A model generated the notes under the pieces. The model worked only from the letters and a program-made list of their open reading frames with translations, was not told where the DNA came from and did not search any database. From Diplonema japonicum (Eukaryota; Euglenozoa; Diplonemea; Diplonemida; Diplonemidae): a stretch of DNA of 64,000 nucleotides. Position numbers and translations under genes: made by a program. The stretch covers positions 1 through 64,000 of the forward strand of contig OZ025756.1 in assembly GCA_964019335.1 (NCBI GenBank). The letters are read 5' to 3'. Shown piece by piece: positions 40,901-52,900 of the stretch (its first letter is position 1; each line of letters begins with the position of its first letter).

Positions 40901-43900
40901 ACACCACCGTCACCGTCACCGTGCGCGGCTGGTCCCAGTTCCCGTTCGGGCTGAAGACGAGGTAGTCCGGGGAGACCGTCACGCTCGCCGCGTTCTCGAT
41001 CTGGGAAGGCGCGCTCGGGACCACGATCCCGACCGTCACCTCCGCGGTGATCTGCTTCGTCAGCCTCGCCGTGTAGACCGCCGTTCGCACCGCGCCCCCT
41101 TCCTCCAGCGTCATCAGGGTCGGGGTGTCGAAGACGATGTCTGAGGCCTCGTCGTCCGCGACGTTCGCGGAGATACCGTGCGCTTCCAGGTTGTTGTAGT
41201 CCGCGTCCCCCGCGCTCGTCACGAGGTGGTTGATCACCCCGCTGTGGCCCTTTAGGTCGTTGCTGTCCACCGCCTCCGACATGGTCGGGGTCACGTGGAT
41301 CGCGTCGCTCCCGAGCCCCATGAAGACGCTCGTCTGCACCTGCTCCGCGGTCGACAGCACGTACACCGTGTCGTCCCCGGCCAGCGTCGTCAGCTCCACG
41401 CTCTCGATCCCTGTGAAGGTGACGTAGAGCCCCGCCCCGTAGATTCCGTCCCTCGTGATCACGAAGGTGTCCGGGAGGTCAGTCCCGATCGCCACCAGCG
41501 TGTCGAACCCCGGTCCGCCGTCGATCGACACGGGAGCGTTGATCGTGTAGAAGACGGTGTCGTCCCCCTCGTCCGTCAGCACCTCGGTCTGCTGGATCTC
41601 TGGGTCGGGCTTGGTCTGGTCTTCCGCGTCCCACAGCGCGAAGGCCCGCACGGTGAAGCGGTCGTTCCCGATCCCGCCGCGCAGGGAGAGGGTCGCCTTG
41701 TTCCTCATCACCACGAAGGTGTCCTCCCCGGACTCCCCGTTCGCGTTCAGGTGGAAGTTGTTCCCGTCCGACAGATAGCCCTCCGTCGTCCGAGTCGTGT
41801 TGAAGACGTCTTCGACCCCGGGGATGTGCACCGAGTCACGGATCCCGTTGTACAGCTGCCCCACCAAGAACCGGTCGTCCCCGGCCCCGCCGTTCAAGGT
41901 GATGATCCCGGACGTGGAGTCCGAGGCGAAGGTGTCCGCCCCGTCGTGCCCGTTGATCGTGATCCCGTCGTTTATCCCTCGGTCCATGTCGATCCTCTCC
42001 GCAGAGCGCGTCGCTCCTGTGTTGTGGATGAGCGCGATGAAGTTGTGCCGGATCAAGAACTGGTCCTCGAAGGGGGTTCCGTTGATCTCCAGCGTGTTCT
42101 TCTCCTTCCCGTTCGTCTCGAAGAACCCGGAGTCCGTCACCGTCACCCTCGAGGTCCCCGTTCCGGCCATCCCGATCGACACGTGGTCGTCTCCCAGCTG
42201 CCCGTCCAGGGTCAGGCTGCTCGTGATCGTGTTGATCCGCGTGTCCCCTTCCAGGGTGAGGGGGATGATGAGGGTGTCTGCTCCGGAGCCGCCGAGGATC
42301 GTGGTCGGCCCCTTGATCGCGCTCACCGTGAGCTCGTCCGCCGCGTTCCCCCCGACCACCTTCACCGAACCGAAGTGGGTCCCCCTCACCTCGAACACGT
42401 TCTTCTCGTCAGTCGAGAGCTTCACAACCATGCTTCCGAAGCTGCTGTACAGCACCCCCTCCCCGAACAGACCAAGCCCCTGCATGCTCGCGTCCGAGAG
42501 GTATCCTCTTTGCGTCCCGGAGGTGTCCTTCGTGTCGTCGAAGACAACCGTGCTGGTCTTCCCGTAGTCCCCTGTCACCGACAAGGGGGACCGGATCTTG
42601 TTCAGCGTCCCGGACCCGACCGTGATCGTGTCCGCCCCGCCCGTTGCCTTCACGGAGACCGAGGTCCCCGCCACCGTGCTCTCCACCACAAACTGGTCGC
42701 TTCCGGTCCCGAGCTCCACGATCACCAGCTCCATCTCCGAGTAGAAGACCCGCCCGGGGATCCCGAGCCCCTTCACCTCCGCCTCCGTGAGGGAGCCCGC
42801 CTGGCTTCCCGCGTTCGATGGGACCTGCACCACGAGGGTGTCCTGTCCGTTTCCACCGACCACGTGGAGCTCTCCGTTCAAAGCGGACTGCTGCGTCACC
42901 GTCACTCGGTCGCTTCCCCCGTTCAGATAGAGGAAAGTCTTCGCCCCCGCGGGTGACCCCGTCACCGTGATCGTGTCCGTTTGGTCCGGGAAGCGGAACA
43001 CCACCTCCTCGAAGTGGTCGAAAGCTACCCCTCCCGCCCCGAGGCCGAACCCGGTCACCCTGTCCGCCGCGATCGTCCCCGCAGGGAGCTTGTCTGCGTA
43101 GCTCGTCCAGTCAAAAATAAGCCTGTCCTTCGAGCTGTCCGCCACATCGCTTCCCACCCCGTAGTCTCCCGAGAACGACCCCTGCCCCACGGGGTTCACC
43201 AGCAGGAAGGTGTCGCCGAAGCGTCCCCCCTTCCCGTCGTAGTTGCTGATCCCTTGGAACTCGCTCTGCAGGCGGTTGTCTTCCTGCGTCCCCGACGGCG
43301 GCGTCCCGAACAACACCTCTACAGACTCCGATCCGCTCGTCCCGTCCACGTGCCGCACCGTCATGTACTCCCCGAAGTCCTTCGTGTTCTGGAACTTCCT
43401 CTCCCCGGCGCTCGGCCCCACGTTCAGCCTCAGCGTCGACTGGTCGGGCGGTGCGAGGATCGGGAGCGGCTCCGGGGTCGTGTCGATCTCCAAGAAGCAC
43501 ACGTCCTTTGTGTACGACCACTTCGTGTCCCACCTCCCCCGCGGCCAGCAGAAGAACAGCTTGCACTTCCAGTTCACGAACGGGTTGAACAGCTCGATCT
43601 TCAGGGTCGCCCCCGCGCACATCTTGATCTTGATGTTGAAGATGTCAAGGAAGGACCCCTTCTCGATGATACTCTTGATCTCGCTGAAGCGGATCTTCCC
43701 GTCGTCGTTGGGGTCGAAGAAGTCAACTGACCCTTCGAAGCTGAATCTCCCTTCTGCGCTCGCTCTCACCAGGAGCAGGTTCAGGGTCGCCCCAAGCTTC
43801 AACACCCCCTTGCTGTACAGCTCCGGGACGTCCGCCCCTTTTCCGTCCGGGGTGTCAGTGTCGCTGATGAAGAAGCCGTCGAGCGCGAGGAGCGGGTTGA

Positions 43901-46900
43901 AGGGCTTGCTCGCCACCGCCCTCCTGATCCCGGAGGTGTCGTAGCCGACAGCGATGTGCGCTTTGAACCGGAAGGCCCCGTAGATGTCAATCGTGATCCA
44001 CGGCCCCAAGGGGATCCAGAAGTCCACCACCACATCGATGTCGAGGGTTGGGGAGTTGATGATGAAGAGGTCCACGTCGTCCCCGGTGATCAGCTTCATT
44101 ATCCCACTCGCCGACAGGAAGGGAAGGTAGAACACCTTCCCGGAGTCGGTGAGGGCCGTTAAGAGCTTCTTCATCTTGTTCGAGCCTTGGTTCGTCGCCG
44201 ACGCAGGGACCGCGTCCAGGTCTTCTAGGATCGCCGCCGACCTCGTCGAGGTCGCGAAGGTCCCGGGCCTCACCCCGCTGTACCTCGAGAAACCGTTGGC
44301 TCCCCCGATCTCAAAGTCCCCGAACTCGACCTTGAAAGTGTCGGGCGGGTTGGTGGCAATCTCGTCCACCACTTCGAGGATGAGCTTGATGAGGTCCAGC
44401 ATGTCTGAGATCGCCGTCAAATAGTCCAGCACTCCCGTCACGTAGCCGCGCACGGGACCCCCCGCTCCGAGGAGCCCGTTGATCAGCATCTCCGGGAGCT
44501 CGAACAGCGACACGTCCCGCTTCGCAATGTCCGAGATCACCGGGAGCGGCTTCCCCAAGGCGTCCAAGATCGGCGTCAGGGGCTTCAGGAGACCGTTCAA
44601 CTTCCCGAAGATTGGGTTCAGCAAGTCGCTCACGAACTTCCCGAGGTCCAAGGTCAAGTCCAAGATGAGGAAGGTCCCGGACATCACAGGCGGGGTCGTG
44701 ATCACTTTGAAGTTCGATGGGACCTTGGAAGGGACCCCCGTGGTTCCCGACTGGCTCGACGCCTTGCTCGCAGAGATCGTGTCGCTCACCCCGAGGTAGG
44801 TGTACAGCCCAGCTGTGAAGCGAGGCATACCCTCCGCCCCCGCCACCCCGAGAACCAGGTCCATCTCCATGGTCGCCGCGAACTCGTACGACATGCTGAG
44901 GAGCTTCTTGCCACCAGCCTTGATCTCCTTGAAGGTGAGGTAGTTGTCCGCGTCCATGTCCCCGACGTCGATCGACAGGCTCCCGAACAACCTCGTCGCA
45001 TCCTCCCTGTTCGTTACCGATGCCTCCAAAATGATCAGCTTCCCGCTGATCTCCAGGTCGGGGAAGGAGAGTCCGGCGAAGACCTCCGCCTCCGTGTGCT
45101 CCACGTTCAGGTAGAAGCCCCGCGTCAAAGACATCCCGAAGAAGAGGCGGAACCTCCAGCCGATGAGGAGGCGGACCCCCGTCGACATGTTCAGCTCCAG
45201 CGGGATCTTGTCGTCCAGCCCGAGGTCGAACTCGAAGGCGTCGTTGAACTCGTCCGTCGTCCCGAGGAGCACGTTCCACTCCACCGCGTCCGCCTCTGAC
45301 AAGTCCGCGTCGTCGTTCAAAATCCTCGTCACGGGGTCCAGCACCTCCTCCGTCATGTCCGACCCGTCCTCCCTCCGTACCTTGATCTTGATCGCCGTCT
45401 CGTCCACCGCCTGCTCCTCCGTCTCTGCGTCCAGAAGGATCCCCATCTCCGTGTTGAAGAGGGTGTTCAGAACCTGCGCCAGGAAGGTAGCCATGTTGTT
45501 GTTCTTGTCCTTGCACTCCGCCGCCGACCCGAGGCAGGAAACGTCGTTCATGAAGGTCTCGATCTTCGTGATGAGCTGCTCTTGGAACCGCTTGATGAGC
45601 TTGCTCGCCAACCCTTCCCGCAGCTTGTCCCCGATCATCGGAATCGCGATCTCCCCCAACAAACCCTCCGTTCCGGTGATCGCCAGGTCGATCTTCGTCA
45701 GCATAGAACGGATCCCGTTGATCATCGCCTCCTTGTCCGTCAACAAAACCTTGATCGGGCTTACATCGACGAACTTTCCCCCGAGAGTGTTGAAGAGGTT
45801 CTGGATTGCGTCCCCCTGCACCACCACGAGGCTGCTGAGGTTTGTGTCGGGGGTCCTCTGCATGAAGCTGCTGAGGGAGGGGATGCTGAAGGCAAGCGGT
45901 TCATCGGGGAAGATGCTGAACGCCAGGCTCACCCCTGCCTTCCCCTCCAACTCGATCCCGAAGCCGTCGATGATGCTCGAGATCGCCCCTGCGCCGCCGA
46001 GAGGGTAGTTCACCCCGTCCGTCAAGGAGAAGGAGAAGGTCGCAGGGTTTGCAGACTGCACCCCGGGAACACCGTCAGCATCGATGGAGATGGCCGCCTG
46101 GTCGATCCCAAACTCGAAGGGTCCGAGCATCACCTGCAGCTCCCCAGACGCGCTCGCCCACACATCGACGAACAGCCCCGTCCCTCCCCCGATGAAGAGC
46201 TGCGGAGGGTTCGTCATGGTCGCCCCGACCTCCAAGGAGAGCCTCGCCTTCCCGGAGAAGGTCATCCTCACCTGCCCGCTCACGTCGACCATGTCCGTCA
46301 GTCCCTCCAGTCCCGCTGCGGCGATGTCCACCCCCGCGAGGTTCATCAAATCCAGCAGGTCCAGCTCGAACGACAGGTCCAGCGCCGGCGCCTCCAGCTC
46401 GTAGTTCAGCTTCGTGATGATTGCGTTCGCCACCGTGTCCCACTCGAACTCCAAAAGGCACGACTTGTAGCAGTCGTCCCGATCCTCGTCCGGCGGAAGC
46501 TTCAGCACTCCTTCGATGAGATCCTCCACCGCGTTCAGGTTCCCAGACTCCAACCCCGCGAGCACCGTCTCAACCTCCGCGAGGAGGGTCTGGATCTCCG
46601 TGATAGCCTCCCCAGCGGTGAAGCCAGCGATCGGGATCTCTTTGTCCAGGAGGCCTGCGATTCCGGTGCTCCCCACGATCCCGCTGATGGATTGGGGGAC
46701 GTCGTTCGACCCGAACACGATGTCCACCCCGGTCCGGATCAGCCCCACGATCTCCGACAGGCTCAGGTTCCGCAGGTCCGAGAGGTTGGGGAGGGTCGGA
46801 GCCTCCACGTCGACCACAAAGTTCGACCCGTTCGGGAGGGCGAAGTTCTCGGCGAGGGCCACCGTGTAAGGGGGGTCCAGGTACATCTCGAAGGCCGCCG

Positions 46901-49900
46901 GAACGGACCCGATCCCGGGCACCCCGACCCTCACATCTGGGGCCGACAGGTTGCACCCCAGGGTTGCGCTCGCCGAGATCAGGCTGAACGGGTCTTCCAG
47001 GAGCGCCGCCCTCATCTCCTGCAGGGTGATGGTCTTCCCGTTCGTCCCGATCGCCGCCTCCAGGTGCACGCTGATCTCGCCGCTCCCGTCGTACGCTGCC
47101 GCCTCCAGCACCGCGAAGGTCGCCGACATACTGAGGTCAGACACCTTCAGCGCCACATCCCCGGTGAAGGCGACGTTCCTAAACGCGGGCTCGAAAAGCT
47201 GCGTCTTCACCAGCTCGTTCCCCAGACCCGTCGCCGCCTCGAATGCAGCCGACACTTTCGTCTCCAACCTCGTCGCTCCGAAGGTCTGGATCAAAAAGGT
47301 CTCCCCGAAGGTCAGCACCTTGATCGTTTTCCCTGTCGCGCTGAGGGCTGCAGACACCACCGCCAGCTTCGCCTCGAGCTCGTCGATGAAAACGGTCTCC
47401 TTCTCGAGGGTGACCGGGTAGGCCACCTTGTCCACCAAGACCTCCAAGCTCAGCGTTTCCTCCGTCGTAAAGTTCAGCGCCCCGGCGCTCGGGGTCCCCA
47501 GCACCGACAGATTCCCAGCCGAGGCCCCGAGGCGCACACCGAAGTCGAAGCTCAGGTCCATCTTCGTCTCCAGAACGAAGTCTGCGCTCGCGTCCACCTC
47601 CAGGAGAGGCTCCACCTCAGCCCCGAGAGCCAGCGACACCGCGGGGCTTGGGAGCACCAGAGGAAGCTGCGCGTGGATCATCAGCTCCCGCTTGTTGTTG
47701 TCTGTCAGACCAGTCTCCGCGTCCACGTACGCCTCGAAGGTCACCGAGACCACCTGTTCGTCCAGCCCCAGCGCCACCGCCAGCACCTCCACCAGCTCGG
47801 GAACGTTGTTGAAGGCGGGCACCCTCGGAACGCTCACGAGCGCCCCGTTCTCCAGCCCGAGCACCGACACCACTCCCGCCTCCTCCGAGTCGTTGTACGC
47901 TGTCTTCCCGGTCTTCCTCACGCTCACGAAGGTCTCGAGGTCCGTCGCCTGCACCGCCGCGAGGGTGCACAGCTCGATCGCTTCCTCTCCCCCGTCTGCT
48001 TTCTTCACCTCCACAGACTTGTGCAACCCAGCTTGGTAAAGCGACCCGTTCACCGAGCTAACGATTTGGTCCATCGTCACGGCCGACGCCAAGGCAGCCT
48101 CGTCGAGGCTCAACACGGTCGCGTCCCCGAGGTTCAGGGCGATCGCCAGCACCTTCCTGTCCAAACTGCTCAGGTAGGCCAGCGAGTCGTTGTTCCCTGA
48201 AACGTTCCACTCCGGGAGGAAGGCGTTCCCGCTGATGCAGATGGACAGCGACTGCCTGTCCGCCGCGGGCTGCGGCTTCACCAGCTTCGCCGTCAGCGAC
48301 GCGGTGAGCTCGTCCGTGAAATCGAGGATGTCTCCGAGGTCGATGTCCGTGAGGGGCACGGGGAGGTCGAAGACGGGCGAGGTCCGGAACTCTCCGAGGA
48401 AGTTTGCGAGGCCTCTCAAGACCCCGAGAACCTGCATCGGTCCGAACCCCCTGAAGTCGAAGAGCCTGGCCATGTTCTTCGCCTCGATGCTCGGCCCCGG
48501 CGGTGCGAAGACCTCCGTGTCCTTCACGCAAATCTGAGGGGTCTCCCCCGTCCCCCCCGCGAGCTGCCCGAGGTCCGCGCCCCCGATGCTCGCCGTGAAC
48601 GGGAGGCACGCGTCCAAGCTCCCGCTCCTCTGCACGCTGAAGCCCCCGAACATGTTGAGGGGCACGTACCCCCCGTTCGCAACGCTCCCCTCGAAGCCCA
48701 CCGTGAGGTTCCCGCTTCCGTTCGACACGGAGGCCGCCAAGATCCCCACTTTTACCGACGCATCTACCTCCGCGAGTACCTCCATCGTCGCCTTGAAGTC
48801 CTTCACCGCGACCGAGATGTCGCTCAGGGTGACGTTCGGGAGGCCCGCCGACGCGTCCACCTTCAGCCCCATCCCGAACGAGAAGTCGATCCCCACCTGC
48901 AGGAACCCTGTCCCCGTGAACTCAAAGTCATCTTCATCAATGAGCTCCCCGATAGGCGGGGTCACCGCGATCTCGAAGCGCCCGTTCAGCGCCACCTCCA
49001 TCTGAAACTCTCCCCCCACCTGCCCAACGTCGATGCTGAAGGGGGGCACCCCCTCTGCCGCCACCACAGCCACCCTCGTCAGGTTCTGCATCTTCTCCTT
49101 GTTGACGGCGAGGAGCTCCCTTGCGGTGGGGCAGGCTGCCCCCTCCGTCGACACGCAGTCCGGGTACCGCTCCCGCAGCAGGCTCTCCAAAGGGTCCTTC
49201 CAGTCCAGGAAGTCCCCCCAGTCAGGGCCCTGTCCCTCCGATTTCAACAGCCCGTTCAGCGACCTGTTCACCAAGGGGATCGTCTCGTCGAAGGCGCTGA
49301 TCCCGCGGACCGTGTCCGCCGCCGTCGACAGGGTGCTCAGCCCCTGCTGCAGCACCGCCACGAGCTCTCGCGGAATCGTCACGTCCACCGAAAACTTCGG
49401 CGCTGTCGAGTCGAAGAGCGCCGGGTCCGCCACCTCGATGATCACGCTGTTGCTCCCGAGGACCCCTCCCGTGATCGGGACCCTCGCATCCAGGCTCCCC
49501 TTCATCGCGAGCGAGTTCACCAGCGGGCTCAGGGAGAACCCCACGTTGTTCTGCCCGTCCACGATCACCGCAGGCGCCTCCTCCGAAGCGCTCGACGACA
49601 CTCCGAAGTTGAAGTCCAGCTCCGCCCCGTTCAGCTCGAACTTGAAGTCGTCGGAGCCGAAGTCCAGGCTTGCGTCGTAGTCCACGAGAGCGATCTGCAC
49701 AGCGAAGCCCAAGCCTTTCACTTGCGCGAACACGGTCGGCGCCGACCCGGAGCTGATCAGATCCGTCACGTCCAGCCCTGCCTCCATCTTCAGCTGCATC
49801 GAGGCGGACAGGGTGAGCGCGCTGTCTAGATCGGGAAGGATGTTGTCCAGCCCCTGCCCGATCGTCCCCACCGACTGCACCACGCTGTCCGAACCCACGA

Positions 49901-52900
49901 GGTCCAAAATTCCCGACAGCGCTCCTTTCAGGGCAGTGAGGAGATCCGAAGGGGTCGCCGAGGCAGCGAAGTCCAACTCGAGCGTCAGCGCCAGCTTCGT
50001 CCTTCCCGCCTCCATCGTCACTCCTGCCTCGAAGGAGACGGGCCCCACCGTGATCCCGAGCTCCATCCCGTTCAGGAGGCGTTTCTGCAGGTAGCGCACG
50101 AACCCTGCCACCGTTGGGTTTCTCCCGAACAAAGCTTCGATGTCTGCGAGGGTCACACCACCAGAAGTAGCAGAAATCCCCAACATAGTCCCCAGCTCAG
50201 GGAGGAAACTTTTGAAAGAAAAGACCTCTCCCGTGAGCGAGTCCATCGGGAGGTTCGAGGTGCCGCTCACCGACGAGAAGCGCGAGAACAGGCTCGGGAA
50301 CCGTATCAATAGCATGTCGAAGACGGCCTGCTGGAAGCCGGTGTTGTCCCCGAGGGACGCGGTCGCCGACCCGATCACCACGCTCAGATCGTTCAGGTTG
50401 AAGGTTGCGGCGGTAACCCCGAGCTTCTCCTTCATCTCCGAGAGGTAGGTGAGGGGGTTGAAGCGCAGGCCCGAGGCGTCGATGGGGAACCCCTCTCCGT
50501 CGAGGCTGTCGAACCCGCTCACCCCCGACAGCCTCTTCAGGGCGAGGGCCATCTTCTTCGACAGGGTAAAATCGGGGTGGAGCGACATGAAGCGCGCGAG
50601 GCTCGTCACATCCCAGCTCTTGTCCGCGGAGGCGATGGTCGGGGAGAGCTCATAGAAGTACTGGAAGTGGCTCAGGTAGTTCAGCACATCAAAAACCTCG
50701 CTGTTCTCCGTGTCCAGGAGCCCTGCGTCGAAACGCCCAAAGAGCGAGGGCATCGTCTCCGTCATCTTGGCCAAGATGTTGAGCTGGAAATCGGTCGTCT
50801 TCAGAAGCTCCGTCGCCGCAGTTGTGTCAATGGTGAGGTCCATCGAGAGCCCGCCGCTCAGCTCCCGGAACAAGGACAGGAGCGTCACATACTCGTCAAA
50901 GACGGTGAAGAAGTCCACCTTCCCCTTGAAGCCCGACAAGATCTTCCCCACACCGGGGATGGACGACAGCGAGGGAATCGGGATGTCCACCTCCGCAACC
51001 CCGTTCAGAAGCTCCCCCAGCTGCGTTGTCACCTCCTTGAAGAAGTCGGTCCGGCTCCCCGAGTGCCCGGTCACTTCGCCCTTCCCGCGCGGAAGGCTCG
51101 GCACCAGCACGCTCAGGTCCAGGTCCAGGGAGAAAGAGGGGAGGCTCGCGTTGTTCAAGAGCGCCGTCTGGTGGAGCTCCACCACGGGAATCAAACTCTT
51201 GTCCCCGGTAAAGCCCGTCGTCAGCTCTATCGGGAGAACCACGTCGATGCTCGCGTAGGGGACCACCCTCAGCTGCTTCAAGAAATCCAAGATCGCTGTC
51301 GTTCCCCCGGTTTGCAGCTGCAAGAGAGTGATCTCCGTCACCGACTCCACGTCTGTTGTCACCGCGCTGGTCGGGTCATCGGTCACGCTCCCGTCGTTGT
51401 CGTTGTTGCTGCTCCCAGAGAGGTCCGCGTAGAAGCCGAGCCCCACCTTGAACAACCCGTCGTTCAACCCGAGCTTGATATCTCCAGGAAGGACCGCCTC
51501 GAAGTTGATCGGGTCCAACCCGATGTTCACAACCGCCTTCACCTCGTTCACCCGCATGAATGAGTTCAGCGCGAGGGCCTTACCGGTGAGCACCCCGTCG
51601 TTCACGAACTGCGTGTTCAACCCGAGCGTTACGTCGATCACCGCCGAAGCCTCGAACGCCATCTCCGCCGAGAAGTCGGGAACGTCGAAGGACATCGCCC
51701 CGGGAGCAGACACCCCCAGGAGGTCGAACAGAACCTGCAGCTGCTCCATGTCGCCGATCGTTCCCTGCGCCATGTCCGTCAGGCTGAGAAGTGACTTGTC
51801 CGCAGACGCCTCGAGGCGCACGTTAAGGGCCACCTCGTTCGACTCCGGGTACCACCCGCCCGTCAGCACCACTCCGGAGGCCGCCATCGAGGTCTCCGTT
51901 TGCGGCACAGGGACTGCCTGCTTCAAGAACTCGCTGAGCCCCTTAAAGGTGGGGACACCGGAAACCAGACCGTCCCTGAACAGCAGGAAGTACTCCTCCG
52001 CCACAGGCCGCAGCTGCAACAGCGCGTTGAAACCGCTCACCAGCTGTCCCACCTCGGTCAGACCGGGAACGTTCACACCCGTCAACCCGAACTCGTTCAA
52101 AGGCAGGTCCACCTTCCCGAGCTGCTCCAAGAGTCCGAGCACCGTCTCCTCCATCCCGCTGATGTCCACGTCCACCGACACCTGCGGTTTTTTTGTGGAG
52201 TCGAACACGTTGTCCGTTGTCACAGAGAAGATTGGAGAAGGGAGCTGTCCAGCGGGCGTCGTCCCGACGTTCAAGGTCACAGGGAGCTGCGCCTCCACAG
52301 CCGCCGCCTTCGAGCTCACCCGCACCTCCGCCAGCCTGTTCACGAGGTCCGTCCCTCCCGTCGCACTCGGAAAGAAGAACGTCATCTTCCCTCCCTTCAC
52401 GCTGACGCTCCCTTCCACCGACGCAGACCCGACATCCTTCCAATCGATCGTGGTCGCCGCGAGCGCCGCTGTCCCGTCGAAGGTCGCCTCCGCCACCGGA
52501 AACGAAATCGCGACTGCACCATTCGCCTCGGGCTCCATGCTCACCGTGAGGTTGAAGAGTACCCCAGCCGTCCCGCTGAAGCTCAAGGGCCCTCCGAAGG
52601 TGCTGATCCCCAGGGAGGACAGGTCCGGGAGCGTGTCCAGGTCCGCCCCGTAGCTCACGGACACCTTCTTGTTCACTTCGAACGAGAGGGACAGCGTCCC
52701 CGTCTTCGTGTTTCGGCTGCAGCCAACCTTCACCTCGCTTCCTAGTGTCGACGAGATGTCCGCCACCAGCAGCTCCGACTCGCCGATCAGCAGGTCTTGG
52801 ATGGTGGTCGAGAAGTTGAGGCTCTGCATCGGAAACCCCAGCTCCGCTGCCGTCTGCACCCCACCCAGAAGCGACAGGGCCGTGCTCCCGACACGGCTTT

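Noticed and set aside
32211-52745. Many long plus-strand open frames opposite the giant gene (up to 872 codons, for example 45582-48200 and 36660-38654)
   Set aside because: They mirror a G/C-biased coding strand, have Arg/Pro/His-rich nonsense composition and no domains, and overlap a gene with clear domain structure.
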